Positions 47,005-57,433 are shown, numbered from the stretch's first letter. The stretch: DNA of 64,000 bases from an uncultured Bacteroidales bacterium (GCA_900316995.1 ONEZ01000001.1:1-64000), one strand, 5' to 3'. The notes: generated from the sequence alone by a model not told the origin. Translations and numbers: made by a program.

Positions 47005-48681
47005 ATGGAAGAAGAAGTTAAAAAATCACAAAACTTTATTGAAGAGATTGTTGAGAAAGACGTTCAGGAAGGCAAATTAGGAGGACGGGTGCAAACCCGC
47101 TTCCCGCCAGAGCCTAACGGCTATCTTCATATAGGGCACGCCAAGGCTATATGCATGGATTTTGGTGTGGCAGAGAAGTTTGGAGGTGTGTGCAACCTGC
47201 GTTTTGACGACACAAACCCAACTAAAGAGGATGTTGAGTACGTTGATTCAATACAAGAGGATATCTGCTGGCTCGGATTCAAGTGGGGAAACATATACTA
47301 CGCATCAGACTATTTCCAGCAGCTCTGGGATCTGGCAGAAAAACTGATCTTAGACGGGAAAGCATACATTGACGAGCAAAGCGCCGAGGTTATAGCGCAG
47401 CAGAAAGGCACACCTACAACCCCTGGTGTTGAAAGTCCTTTCCGCAACCGTCCTGTAGAGGAGAACCTTGCATTATTCCGCAAAATGAACAGCGGAGAGG
47501 TTAAAGACGGAGCCATGGTGCTGAGAGCCAAAATAGACATGAGTTCTCCAAACATGCACTTCCGTGACCCTATCATGTATCGTGTAATCACAGACCACCC
47601 TCACCACCGTACTGGTTACAAGTGGAAAGCATACCCGATGTATGACTTTGCGCATGGTCAGTCAGACTATTTTGAGGGTGTGACCCACTCTATTTGCACA
47701 CTTGAGTTTGTGGTTCACCGTCCGCTGTATGACTGGTTCATTGACCAGTTTGCAGACACAGATTACCGTCCTCGCCAGTATGAGTTTAACCGCTTGAACA
47801 TAACCTACACTGTTATGAGCAAGCGCAAGATGCTACAGCTTGTACAAGAGGGTCTTGTAGCAGGCTGGGACGACCCACGTATGCCTACCATCTGTGGTCT
47901 GCGCCGCCGTGGTTACACTCCAGAAGCCATAAAAAATTTTATCAGCCGTATAGGATACACTAAGTATGAAGCTACAATAGATGTATCCATGCTTGAGGCT
48001 TCTGTTAGGGAAGATCTCAAGACCAGAGCAAACCGTGTATGTGCAATATTTGAGCCTGTAAAATTAGTTATAGACAACTACCCTGACGATGCTCAGGAGA
48101 CTCTTACCACAGAGAATAACCCTGATAATGAGAGTGCAGGCACCCGCGATGTCACATTCTCCAAAGAGCTTTACATTGAGCGTGGCGACTTTATGGAAGA
48201 TGCGCCAAGCAGTTTCTTCCGCCTTACACCAGGCGGACGTGAAGTGCGCCTGAAGAGTGCCTACATTGTAAAATGCACAGGTTGCGTAAAAGACTCCGAT
48301 GGTAACATCACTGAAGTTCACTGTACGTATGACCCCGACACTAAGAGTGGAACAGAGGGTGGAAACCGTAAGGTGAAGAGTACAATTAACTGGGTTGACA
48401 CCAAGAGCGCACGTGAGGTGGAAGTTCGCCTTTATGACAGACTGTTCATGGTGGAGAATCCGTCTGCATCAGAGCAAGATTTTCGTGAACTGCTAAACCC
48501 AGACTCTCTAAAGGTTATCAAAGGCTGCATAGTTGACAATCAGCTTGCAGAAGCTAAACCACTTGAGCATTTCCAGTTCCTAAAACAGGGATACTTTACT
48601 GTAGATAAAGATTCAACACCTGACAAGCCAATCTTTAACCGCACAGTTTCACTCAAAGACAATTGGGCGAAAAAAAATTAA
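47005..48681 (+). CDS. glnS: Glutamine-tRNA ligase
   Basis: 558 residues from the ATG at 47005. An in-frame GTG at 46960 lies inside lpxA and is rejected. The HIGH-type motif is in PPEPNGYLHIGHAKA, the KMSKS-type loop in VMSKRKMLQLV, and the C-terminal anticodon-binding beta-barrels follow FFRLTPGGREVRLKSAYIV. The start and the DDTNPTKEDVEYVDSIQED block distinguish GlnRS from GluRS. It charges tRNA-Gln in the cytoplasm. Last gene of the lpx operon; a strong terminator follows. Confidence 0.95.
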   Translation: MEEEVKKSQNFIEEIVEKDVQEGKLGGRVQTRFPPEPNGYLHIGHAKAICMDFGVAEKFGGVCNLRFDDTNPTKEDVEYVDSIQEDICWLGFKWGNIYYASDYFQQLWDLAEKLILDGKAYIDEQSAEVIAQQKGTPTTPGVESPFRNRPVEENLALFRKMNSGEVKDGAMVLRAKIDMSSPNMHFRDPIMYRVITDHPHHRTGYKWKAYPMYDFAHGQSDYFEGVTHSICTLEFVVHRPLYDWFIDQFADTDYRPRQYEFNRLNITYTVMSKRKMLQLVQEGLVAGWDDPRMPTICGLRRRGYTPEAIKNFISRIGYTKYEATIDVSMLEASVREDLKTRANRVCAIFEPVKLVIDNYPDDAQETLTTENNPDNESAGTRDVTFSKELYIERGDFMEDAPSSFFRLTPGGREVRLKSAYIVKCTGCVKDSDGNITEVHCTYDPDTKSGTEGGNRKVKSTINWVDTKSAREVEVRLYDRLFMVENPSASEQDFRELLNPDSLKVIKGCIVDNQLAEAKPLEHFQFLKQGYFTVDKDSTPDKPIFNRTVSLKDNWAKKN

Positions 48682-48702
48682 AGCTTGAGAGTTTAGGAGA
48701 AT

Positions 48703-48736
48703 AAAAAATCCGTTGGTCTCACCAACGGATTTTTTT
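48703..48736. terminator. Bidirectional terminator between glnS and spt
   Basis: AAAAAATCCGTTGGT, loop CTC, ACCAACGGATTTTTTTT: a perfect stem flanked by A and T runs, so it can stop transcription from both sides. Confidence 0.92.
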
Positions 48737-48753
48737 TATTGTAAATTGTCAAA

Positions 48754-49941
48754 CTATTTAAGGACTCCAAGAAGTTTTGCGTTCTTAGTAATCTTAGCCA
48801 CTGCTTCATCTATCTGCTCAAATGTATGAGTAGCCATAAGAGATATACGTATCAGAGTATCCTCAGAAGGAACGGCTGGAGAAACTACAGGGTTAACAAA
48901 TACGCCGTCATCCATAAGCATACGTGTAATGCGGAAAGTCTTCTCATTATCACGTATAAATAGTGGTATGATAGGTGTGGTGGTGTTACCAATCTCAAAA
49001 CCCTCTTTCCTGAATGCGTCAATCATGCGGTGTGTGTTTGCCCAAAGCTGTTTTGGTCTCCACTTCTCCTCTGCCATAACATCAAGAGCTGCAAGAACAG
49101 CACCTGTGGCGGCTGGAGTTATGCTTGCGCTGAATATAAATGTACGCGAATTGTGACGCAGGAAGTTAATGACATCCTTATTAGAAGCCACAAAACCACC
49201 GATAGTGGCGAGAGACTTACTAAATGTACCCATAACAAGTTCAACATCGTCCTGAAGCCCGAAGTGTTCACAGACACCTGCCCCATTCTCACCAAAGAAA
49301 CCAAGAGAGTGAGCCTCATCAACATATATGGAGGCATTGTATTTCTTTGCAAGAGCAACCATTTCAGGTAGTTTGCACACATCGCCCTCCATAGAGAACA
49401 CACCGTCGGTTGCGATAACCTTAATTTTATCTGGGTCACACATTTGAAGGAAACGCTCCAATTCCTCCATATTGTTATGTTTATACTTGAACTGCTTGGC
49501 CATGCTTAGACGTGAGCCCTCTATGATGGATGCATGGTTGAGACGGTCAAGGAGGAGATAATCCTCACGACCGCCAAGACATGGAATAACACCTGCATTC
49601 ACTGTAAATCCTGTGGCATAGACCATTGCCTCTTCCTTGCCGACAAGCTTTGCCAAACGCTCCTCAAGTTCAAGGTGAATGTCGAGCGTACCGTTAAGAA
49701 AACGTGAGCCAGCACAACCCGTACCATACTTTTCGGTAGCCTTAATAGCTCCTTCTTTAATACGAGGGTGATTTGTCAAACCAAGATAACTGTTTGAGCC
49801 GAACATCAGAACCGGCTTGCCATCTATTTGAACAACTGTATCCTGATCTGATGTAATAGCCCTGAAATAGGGATAAACGCCCAAGGCTTTTGCCTTTTGT
49901 GGTGCGTCATACTGCGCCAAGCGCTCACTTAATAAACTCAT
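48754..49941 (-). CDS. spt: Serine palmitoyltransferase-like alpha-oxoamine synthase
   Basis: 395 residues. The PLP lysine is Lys242 in GTFSKSLATIGGF, with DEAHS at 208-212 and the glycine-rich start GSNSYLGLTNHPRI. Bacteroidota relatives condense serine with an acyl-CoA to start sphingolipid synthesis. Sequences of this type also include 2-amino-3-ketobutyrate CoA ligase, so substrate choice is inferred from the phylum. It has its own perfect promoter 31 nt upstream. Confidence 0.85.
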   Translation of the reverse strand: MSLLSERLAQYDAPQKAKALGVYPYFRAITSDQDTVVQIDGKPVLMFGSNSYLGLTNHPRIKEGAIKATEKYGTGCAGSRFLNGTLDIHLELEERLAKLVGKEEAMVYATGFTVNAGVIPCLGGREDYLLLDRLNHASIIEGSRLSMAKQFKYKHNNMEELERFLQMCDPDKIKVIATDGVFSMEGDVCKLPEMVALAKKYNASIYVDEAHSLGFFGENGAGVCEHFGLQDDVELVMGTFSKSLATIGGFVASNKDVINFLRHNSRTFIFSASITPAATGAVLAALDVMAEEKWRPKQLWANTHRMIDAFRKEGFEIGNTTTPIIPLFIRDNEKTFRITRMLMDDGVFVNPVVSPAVPSEDTLIRISLMATHTFEQIDEAVAKITKNAKLLGVLK

Positions 49942-49971
49942 ATTAGTAATGAAATGTTAAAAATGCGATTA

Positions 49972-50002
49972 CAAAAATAATGTTTTTTTTAACAAATTCA
50001 AA
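49972..50002 (-). promoter_or_regulatory. Promoter of spt
   Basis: Minus strand: TTTG (50002-49999), 19 nt, TATTTTTG (49979-49972), exact match to the Bacteroidota consensus. Confidence 0.85.
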
Positions 50003-50022
50003 AAAAACACCTAAAAAATGCG

Positions 50023-50526
50023 CTAATTCACCTCTAGTAATCCTTCTGGCAGAGACATTCTTATTACATGGTCTGCATCATTAACATCATCCACCCATTC
50101 ATCAACAGCAGGTATCAGGACAACCCCTTTATCACCTTTTACTTCAAATAACACATTCTCAGTCTGGTCATCGATGGCAGATATAACCCCTACAAGAGAG
50201 TTTCCGTTATAGACCTTATATCCTTCAAGCGATGCAAATCCGGCATCGGAGTCCATATCTTCTATCTTTAAAAAGACTGGTGCGCCGGTAAGTTTCTGGG
50301 CAGCCGATTCAGAATCAACGTCCTCAATCTTTATAATGTCAATATTATCTGATTTTCCACGTCGGCTCTCAATAAAGAACGGCACATATAGCCCATCTAT
50401 TGGCACGATAATATAATCAGTGTCAAAAAGGGCTGCATCCTCCACAAGCACAGTAACCTCCCCCTTTACGCCGTGGGTTTTAAGAATCTTTCCGCAAGCC
50501 CGTATGTTTTTATCTATTTGTTCCAT
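50023..50526 (-). CDS. rimM: Ribosome maturation factor RimM
   Basis: 167 residues, full length. The N-terminal RimM domain begins ACGKILKTHGVKGEVTV, and the PRC-barrel follows from about 95 (GYKVYNGNSLVGVISAIDD, ending IPAVDEWVDDVN). It binds ribosomal protein S19 and helps 16S rRNA processing. It starts 6 nt after the alpha-2-macroglobulin-like gene, an unusual pairing of a translation factor with an envelope protein. Confidence 0.95.
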   Translation of the reverse strand: MEQIDKNIRACGKILKTHGVKGEVTVLVEDAALFDTDYIIVPIDGLYVPFFIESRRGKSDNIDIIKIEDVDSESAAQKLTGAPVFLKIEDMDSDAGFASLEGYKVYNGNSLVGVISAIDDQTENVLFEVKGDKGVVLIPAVDEWVDDVNDADHVIRMSLPEGLLEVN

Positions 50527-50532
50527 ATTTTG

Positions 50533-53500
50533 TCACTTAATCACCATCCTGCAACCCTTGGTCTGTGACTTGAAATCCGGACTATACATGCTCTCAATAG
50601 TGGCAAAGCCTGCCGCATAATCGCCCTTAAGAGATGCTGTAAGCTGATACTCAAACACGTATGTGCCTTTTGGCATATAGTCAAAGAAGAAATCAACGCT
50701 ATAATCCTTTGTACACATATAATATAGCAACATACTCTGTACCATATATTGTGAAATCTGTTTCACTGGCTCTAAGCCGGCAGGGCGCAGATCTCTCAGG
50801 TGAATGAACTCCATTTCACGGTCTGCTGTAACCACAAGACGTACAACAACCTTATCGGCAGTCTTAATGTCTTCCATAAGGCTGACCGGTGTGAGCATTC
50901 CGTTTTTCTCCACATAGTATGTCTTCTCTAGTTTCAGACGGTCATCTGTATGTTTTTCAACCTTATCCACATCCTCTGAGTATTGCCAGTATGCAGCACC
51001 AAGCGTAAGAGTTTTATTGTTCTTCTCAACCGTAACCTTTGCAAGTTCAGGTGTTATATGCTTATTATCAAAGGTCTGTTTCATAGATGCCGCCCACTGC
51101 ACTGAATCACTGTCAAGGGTCACGCCACCCACCTTGACAATCACACGTGTGGCTTCACTGCCCACTGAATTACCAGCAAATACAAGTGCGCCAAGGGCGT
51201 CGGCAGTCTCTACTGAGTTACGCCACATATTTGTCTGCTTGTTAAAGAGCAGCCAAAGTTTCATCTTGGCAAGTTCCTCCTCATCAGGGTCAACAGTGGC
51301 AAACGCCTTAATATAATCCGCCTGAGTGCTAACGGTTGACGTGTTAGGCCAGTAAAGCCCCATAGTTGGCTTGAACACCTGGAATTTACGTATATTGTTG
51401 ATAATACGTTTTGCTGTCGCCTTATCGCCGTCTGCAAACAAAACCTGAGCAATAACCGCCTGAGTTGGAAGTGTGTATTGGCTCCAATTATCCTTTATGT
51501 AGCCATAGCAATAAGTGTATGACTGAGTTTTCTGTCTGCCTGCCATTAGCATGGTATAAATATTGGAGTATCCAGGCACGTATGTTCCCCTTTTGTTATA
51601 TTTGAGGAACTCCTGGTAATCTTTCTCCATTTCAACCACAAGGAACTTTAGCGCACGTTTCAATTCCGGAGAGTCATAACCTGTCTTTTGCAACTGATCA
51701 ACCACAAAACGGGTTATATATGGAGATGGCTTGCCACCTTCAAACCAAGAGAAACCACCTTCAGATGTTTGCAGCTTGAAGAGTTTCTTCAACATTCGCT
51801 CACGACTATTCTTCTGCTCCTTTGTGTCAAGCAGCTTTACAAGAGATTTATTGCGTGATGTTTCAAACTCAGCGTCCATAACCCACGGGCTCTCCTGCAA
51901 CAGAATATTCTTCAAGCTCTCATTATCCTCAAGTGGGGACTTTACAGTTTGAGTGCCTTCCTTCAGACGCTCAAGGTACGCTTTCAGGTTCTTATTTTTC
52001 TCTACAGCAGTAGATGAAAGCCAGTTCACATAATATGAGAGGGCGAACTCCACAGCATTCTCAAAATATGGTTCACCCACGTATGGAAGTGACTGTAGTG
52101 CCATTGTTGCCGCATCAGGAGTTATATTTATAGTAAACGCACGGTTCACAAGTGTCTCTGACTTGTTGTTCGCAAAACTCTCGAAGTTGAAATCTGTGAC
52201 ACCCTCTGTATAGTCACATATAGGCATAGTTTCTGTAACAAGGGTCTGCGATGAAAGAACAGGCACATACATCTCTATTCCATCTGTAAACCTGCCGCTT
52301 TTGGCTGTCACCCTTACCTTGAGCAGGACTGCCGTTTTAGGCACAGAAACGCTGCAAGTACTTGAGCCTTGAGATTCAGCGCCCACATTCACAATCTGTG
52401 AATTCTGAGCCACTACATCACCGCTCGCCATATCTGTCACAGTCCACTTCACATCAACATCCTTAGTTTCAGCCGCAAGATTATCTATGGTGGCGGCCAG
52501 TGCAAGACTGTCTGTAGTACGTACGAAACGTGGCAGATTCGCATTGACAGATATGGTTTTCTGAGTCACAATGGTATCAAAACTTACTGCCGTACGAATC
52601 TCCTTGTTATGGGCAAGTGTCATTATCTTCCAGCCTGTAAGAGCCTCCGGAGTGGTTATTTCAAACTCAAGAGCGCCGTCTTTAGCCTCAAGTTGTGGAT
52701 AGAAGAATGCAGTTTCTGCAAAGTTTCCTCTTACGTTAATCTCCTCATCAGCAGCTTCTTCAACGCTACCATCTGCCATATCAGCCATGGCATTAGCAGC
52801 AAGCGGAGCCTCGGCGGTTTCTTCAACAGCCATTAACATGGCATCCTTAGCACCACCCTTATATAACACACGGGCTCCTCCGGCGCCACGCTCATTATAA
52901 GAATAGAAGCGGCTGCGCCATAGGTCAAACCCAAACATATTGAGTGACGGATAGCTGAAACTGTATTTTGAATGGGTTGGAGAGTCTAAAAACCTTGACT
53001 TGAAGAATCCGTTATAGCTATGGATGTTCCATGAGGCGGGAGAGGCAAACGTCTTCTGTACAGGGTTAAAGTACCAGCTATTTGAACACAAGGCATCAAG
53101 GCTTATATCATACATAGCCACAAGCACCTCTGCCGTAAGCGGTTTACCGTCAACATCTGTTATGCGAACACTCCATTTGTCTTTTTCAGCAGGTTCGTAA
53201 ACCTTTTTAATATGAGTATATTCTATATTAAGATTACGGCTTTTTACCACACGCTCTATTGTAACGGACTTTGATTCACTTTTACCGTTATACACAGTTA
53301 GCATTTTGAGAGTGATACGATCAGAATAAGTCTCCTTATACTTAACGTGAAGCCTGTCATTACGTGATTTCAAGTTAAGGATCTTACGTTCTACAAGAGA
53401 GTCTCCGTCATATAGCTCCATAAGCGTGTAGGCATTGAAAGATGAACCTAAAACAACCTCTGCGTTCTCCCCGTTGGCACATTTTGTTTTGACAGGAATA

Positions 53501-55908
53501 ACCCATTGCACACTTTCAACAGCGGGTTTTGTGTCTGAAAGAGAGTATAGTGTAAAGGTATTGGAAGTTCTGATTGACCTATCCTTGTCATCTTTTGTAT
53601 TAAGCCAAAGAGTGTATTCCCCGCTTGCAAGTTTCTTAAAGTCAATATCCAACGCCTTCCACGATGTAAACCTGCCCTCCTTCACCACTTCTTTTGCTGT
53701 AAGAGTGTAGGTGCCATCAAGTGTCACCTTATTGCCAGTGCAGTCATACGCTTCTGGGATAACATCGCCGAGTTTATCTTTATCAGTAAGCCCGTTTAAA
53801 GGCAGAGAGAGCGAGTAGCTTCTCTCCCCTATCACAAATGAATGGGTGCATGTACGGGTCTCATTAGATACATCTGTAACATCAATCTCCACATTAAATT
53901 GATAGAACGGATGGTCATTCTCAGGAGTAATTGACGGCATGAACTGAAAACTGAAGTTACCTTCAGCATCACACTCCGCACTGCCGGTTGCCACCACATC
54001 TTTGATTTGGGGCAACGCCACACGCCACCAGTAGAAATAGACTGGGTTTGACACAACCTTATAGGCGACACTTCCGCCACTTACACCCACACCCCTGTAG
54101 TATTTGGCGTTACCACGCACATATACGGTATCAGAGATGGTGGTTGCTGCCACGTTGTCAACCTTCACCTCAAATGTAGGGCGTTTGTACTCCTCCACCC
54201 TGAACGTGGTTCTGCCATTGAACGTTGACAGAGAGAACCGGCCGTTCATCAAACCCTCTGGAATATCAAAATCCACATAGAACGATCCATACTCATTGGT
54301 CTCAACATCTTTACTTGTTATGCGCTTGCCATTGGCATCGTTGAAATTGACTGTAAATTTTTTATTTGTGCAGAGAGAGTATTCATCGCCAGATTTATTG
54401 TAGGCAATGCCCTTTGCCATAACCTTCTGACCTGGGCGGTATATGCCACGGTCAAGAAAGAAGGAGATATAAGTGTATGTATTAGGCAAACCGTCACCAT
54501 ATCTGCTGTAAAACCTGTTAACAGGATAATATTTATCATCACCGCAAACAAGCTCATACGCAGGACGTCTGGACGGTTCTATCTTTATAACGGCAATACC
54601 CATGTCATTTGTCTTGACTGTGCCGTGACCCTCACGGTCATTCCATCTCACCTCAATATCCTTTTGTGGCTCACCACTCAGGCGATCAACCACATACACC
54701 TCTGCCTGACCGCACTCACTCTTTTCAAACGCCATATACTTGGTGACAAAGAAGTGCTGAGATATGGACTCAGTCTTTTTATCATCAGGAGTGAGTCTTA
54801 TATAGTATATACCACATTTATCTAACTTTAGGATATGGTTGTATTCAACATTTTCAAAATCAGTGCCGGGATCAAGTTTTATCACCTCACTGCTTATAAG
54901 CTTGTAATCAGAATCCGTTATCTTACCATACTCTTTCTCATACTTCATTGCGCTAACATCAAGCCTGTACAAATCAAGTTTGGCTTTACGAATATTTTTG
55001 TATGTTATTTTAAGGTCTGATGCAACTCCCGGATAGAGAAGGTATGACGCCCCCTCCCCATCGCTATTCTTGCAGGAAAAAGATATGAAGCCCTTTTCTA
55101 TCCCTTCACGAATGTTGATTATTGAACAGAGGTACGGATTGTCCGGATAATTCTTCTCCAACTCTAAACAGATGTCATGCTTCTGTCTGTTGTTAAGGTG
55201 ACTGCGCTCAATTTCAAGCGCCTTTGCGTACACATAAAGCGGGGAGCCCTTGTAGCTCTCTGCAAAATCATCAGAATATGGAAGGAAATATTTTGACTCT
55301 TTGTCACGCTTGTAGTTGCAATATTCAAGTCTGGCGGCGTCACGCACTATGGTGTCAGACTTATGCGCATCAATAAGAGCCTCATAGTAAGCATATACCT
55401 GAGTTGTATCATAGTTGAACATCTCTATGGCACGATGCATAAGAAGGTCATACATAGTGGGACGCAGGTTGGAGTCTTTCCTTTTTTCAACAAGCTCAGG
55501 ATAATCTGATATAGGGGCTTTCAGCAAAGCCTCCTTCTCCTTCACCGATGCGTCAACGTAGCTCTTTATTGTGTCAAGGAAATTCTTTTTGGTCCACTCA
55601 CGCATATCTTCAGGGGCAGGACCGTCAATATCAGTACGGTCATCAATGGCAAACTTGTTATTATCATAGTATTGCTGATAAATATGAGCCAGAACTGAGT
55701 AATAGACACTCTTCTCAACCGGGTCTTTTGATGCTTCGGCACTCTTTTTCATTTTGTCAAGGTGTGCGAAAAGTGAATCAGTATCAATTTCATACGCCTT
55801 GCGCATGTCAACAATACTTTTTTTAATTCCAAGCGATGAATTTGTAGCCATAGACAGTATAAGAGATAAGGATAACAAAGATAAAAATAAAATTGCAATG
55901 CGTTTCAT
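50533..55908 (-). CDS. Alpha-2-macroglobulin-like protein without thioester
   Basis: 1791 residues, signal peptide about 1-22 (no lipobox Cys). The helical N-terminal part (about 25-260) is followed by beta-sandwich macroglobulin domains. The MG2 motif FLDRGIYRPGQKVMAKG is at about 475-500. A2M domain: FFYPQLEAKDGALEFEITTPEALTGWK at about 1065. The thioester region should read PYGCxEQ but is PYVGEPYFENA at about 1270, so no covalent trap can form by that route. Family members inhibit proteases by trapping them in the periplasm. A linker of Ala/Glu repeats is at about 1030-1050. It precedes rimM by 6 nt. Confidence 0.9.
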   Translation of the reverse strand: MKRIAILFLSLLSLSLILSMATNSSLGIKKSIVDMRKAYEIDTDSLFAHLDKMKKSAEASKDPVEKSVYYSVLAHIYQQYYDNNKFAIDDRTDIDGPAPEDMREWTKKNFLDTIKSYVDASVKEKEALLKAPISDYPELVEKRKDSNLRPTMYDLLMHRAIEMFNYDTTQVYAYYEALIDAHKSDTIVRDAARLEYCNYKRDKESKYFLPYSDDFAESYKGSPLYVYAKALEIERSHLNNRQKHDICLELEKNYPDNPYLCSIINIREGIEKGFISFSCKNSDGEGASYLLYPGVASDLKITYKNIRKAKLDLYRLDVSAMKYEKEYGKITDSDYKLISSEVIKLDPGTDFENVEYNHILKLDKCGIYYIRLTPDDKKTESISQHFFVTKYMAFEKSECGQAEVYVVDRLSGEPQKDIEVRWNDREGHGTVKTNDMGIAVIKIEPSRRPAYELVCGDDKYYPVNRFYSRYGDGLPNTYTYISFFLDRGIYRPGQKVMAKGIAYNKSGDEYSLCTNKKFTVNFNDANGKRITSKDVETNEYGSFYVDFDIPEGLMNGRFSLSTFNGRTTFRVEEYKRPTFEVKVDNVAATTISDTVYVRGNAKYYRGVGVSGGSVAYKVVSNPVYFYWWRVALPQIKDVVATGSAECDAEGNFSFQFMPSITPENDHPFYQFNVEIDVTDVSNETRTCTHSFVIGERSYSLSLPLNGLTDKDKLGDVIPEAYDCTGNKVTLDGTYTLTAKEVVKEGRFTSWKALDIDFKKLASGEYTLWLNTKDDKDRSIRTSNTFTLYSLSDTKPAVESVQWVIPVKTKCANGENAEVVLGSSFNAYTLMELYDGDSLVERKILNLKSRNDRLHVKYKETYSDRITLKMLTVYNGKSESKSVTIERVVKSRNLNIEYTHIKKVYEPAEKDKWSVRITDVDGKPLTAEVLVAMYDISLDALCSNSWYFNPVQKTFASPASWNIHSYNGFFKSRFLDSPTHSKYSFSYPSLNMFGFDLWRSRFYSYNERGAGGARVLYKGGAKDAMLMAVEETAEAPLAANAMADMADGSVEEAADEEINVRGNFAETAFFYPQLEAKDGALEFEITTPEALTGWKIMTLAHNKEIRTAVSFDTIVTQKTISVNANLPRFVRTTDSLALAATIDNLAAETKDVDVKWTVTDMASGDVVAQNSQIVNVGAESQGSSTCSVSVPKTAVLLKVRVTAKSGRFTDGIEMYVPVLSSQTLVTETMPICDYTEGVTDFNFESFANNKSETLVNRAFTINITPDAATMALQSLPYVGEPYFENAVEFALSYYVNWLSSTAVEKNKNLKAYLERLKEGTQTVKSPLEDNESLKNILLQESPWVMDAEFETSRNKSLVKLLDTKEQKNSRERMLKKLFKLQTSEGGFSWFEGGKPSPYITRFVVDQLQKTGYDSPELKRALKFLVVEMEKDYQEFLKYNKRGTYVPGYSNIYTMLMAGRQKTQSYTYCYGYIKDNWSQYTLPTQAVIAQVLFADGDKATAKRIINNIRKFQVFKPTMGLYWPNTSTVSTQADYIKAFATVDPDEEELAKMKLWLLFNKQTNMWRNSVETADALGALVFAGNSVGSEATRVIVKVGGVTLDSDSVQWAASMKQTFDNKHITPELAKVTVEKNNKTLTLGAAYWQYSEDVDKVEKHTDDRLKLEKTYYVEKNGMLTPVSLMEDIKTADKVVVRLVVTADREMEFIHLRDLRPAGLEPVKQISQYMVQSMLLYYMCTKDYSVDFFFDYMPKGTYVFEYQLTASLKGDYAAGFATIESMYSPDFKSQTKGCRMVIK

Positions 55909-55943
55909 AGTTTTTCAGTTTCATACATCATACATCTATACAT

Positions 55944-57389
55944 TCAGCTAAGTTCCATTACATGATTTACCTGCTCTGGAATCTCCTCTTTATAGTGTGT
56001 CACAAAAATCATTGACTTGTCTCTTTGCTTAAGATAGGTGTCAATAAGGCTCAGACACAGCATTTTATGTTTATAATCTATTCCGTGGAAAGGCTCATCA
56101 AGGATGAGCAGTTCTGGATTTTTCACCATAGCACGGGCAAACAGCACCAAACGCTGCTCCCCGCTTGAAACCTTTAGGAAACCCTTATCTGCAATACTCT
56201 CAATATCAAGATGTTTCATAAGATTCAACGCAAAAGCGCACTGCGCATCGGTGGGTTTACGGAACAATCCTACACTGTCAAAAAAGCCAGACTCCACAAC
56301 ACTTCTGCAAGGCACATTCTCCAAATAATAAAGGTGCATCTCTGACGATGTGAAGCCTATCCTGCGCTTAATATCCCATATACTCTCACCTGTTCCTCGC
56401 TTGCGGTCAAATAAAGTGAGACGCTTACTGTACGCCTGTGGATTATCTGCAAAAATATAGCTCAGCAAGGTTGATTTTCCACTCCCGTTTGGACCGAGCA
56501 ACGCCCATTTCTCTCCCTTTAATATTGTCCAGTTTATATCCCGCTGATACACAACATCGGCGTAATCAATATCCAGATGCTCCATCTTTACCGCCACATT
56601 GTATTCTGAGTCTGCCTCAAAGCCACTGGCTGTAAGGTCAAATTCAGGCTTGCTTTCAGCACTCTCCGTAATGCCTAATGCTTCAAAATCACTTCTTAGA
56701 CCTGCAAAACGGCACTCAAGTTTATCAAGATAGAGAACATTTGTGGTAACAGGCGGAATGTCACGCAGTGTAGGCGTGAGAAATATGAGTTGCACTCCAT
56801 CTTCCACAAGTATTTCAAACACACTGTTAAGCATTTTGCGTGACTTGACATCGAGGCCTATAAACGGATTGTCAAATATAAGCAGGCGCGGATGCTCAAG
56901 CATGGCCTTGGCAATTAACAAGCGTCGCAGCTGACCGCTTGAGAGTGTGATAAGGCTGTTCTCCATCAGTGGCACAAGATTCAGCATCTCAGCTATGCGG
57001 CACCCCTCCTCTGTATCTGGCAGCAGCTCCATAACCTTTGGGTACCAGTCTGTCTCCACCGATGAGAACCTCTGCTGGTAGTATGCGTCGCGGAAACTGC
57101 TCATAGTGTAGGCCGCCTCAAACCCCACAACTTTTATAAACTGTGACGGATACACAAACCCTCCCGCCTTACGCCTCTCATCTTCCATAAAACAGTAGTC
57201 TATCTCACCGCTCCTGATACCGTAAAAACCTTTTATTATTTGAGCCAGCAAACTTTTTCCACTACCGTTCTCTCCATAAAACGCCCAACTTTCACCCTTA
57301 TTAATAGTGAAAGACACAGGCGTCTTGAACTCCACATCTGGAATACGGGGAGTCACATGGTCTAATTTTATAAATAAATCTCTCTCCAT
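55944..57389 (-). CDS. Double ABC ATPase, ModF-like
   Basis: 481 residues from the ATG at 57389; an earlier TTG at 57437 falls in the promoter region. Two ATPase domains are present. The first has Walker A GENGSGKS at 39-46, signature LSSGQLRRLLIAKAML and Walker B LLIFDNPF. The second has GPNGSGKSTL at about 310-320, signature VSSGEQRLVLFARAMV and LLILDEPF. No membrane domain exists, which fits ModF/PhrA-type proteins with unclear roles, or a soluble partner for a permease outside the window. It starts the minus-strand set ending in rimM. Confidence 0.88.
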   Translation of the reverse strand: MERDLFIKLDHVTPRIPDVEFKTPVSFTINKGESWAFYGENGSGKSLLAQIIKGFYGIRSGEIDYCFMEDERRKAGGFVYPSQFIKVVGFEAAYTMSSFRDAYYQQRFSSVETDWYPKVMELLPDTEEGCRIAEMLNLVPLMENSLITLSSGQLRRLLIAKAMLEHPRLLIFDNPFIGLDVKSRKMLNSVFEILVEDGVQLIFLTPTLRDIPPVTTNVLYLDKLECRFAGLRSDFEALGITESAESKPEFDLTASGFEADSEYNVAVKMEHLDIDYADVVYQRDINWTILKGEKWALLGPNGSGKSTLLSYIFADNPQAYSKRLTLFDRKRGTGESIWDIKRRIGFTSSEMHLYYLENVPCRSVVESGFFDSVGLFRKPTDAQCAFALNLMKHLDIESIADKGFLKVSSGEQRLVLFARAMVKNPELLILDEPFHGIDYKHKMLCLSLIDTYLKQRDKSMIFVTHYKEEIPEQVNHVMELS

Positions 57390-57397
57390 AACACTAT

Positions 57398-57429
57398 CTT
57401 GCAAATTTACGATAAAATCACTACTTTTG
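57398..57429 (+). promoter_or_regulatory. Promoter of hisG-hisD
   Basis: CTTG (57398-57401), 20 nt, TACTTTTG (57422-57429), 23 nt before the hisG ATG. It overlaps the opposite promoter almost fully. Confidence 0.65.
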
Positions 57430-57433
57430 CAAA
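57402..57433 (-). promoter_or_regulatory. Promoter of the ABC ATPase gene
   Basis: Minus strand: TTTG (57433-57430), 20 nt, TAAATTTG (57409-57402), 12 nt before the ATG at 57389. Interleaved with the hisG promoter. Confidence 0.7.
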
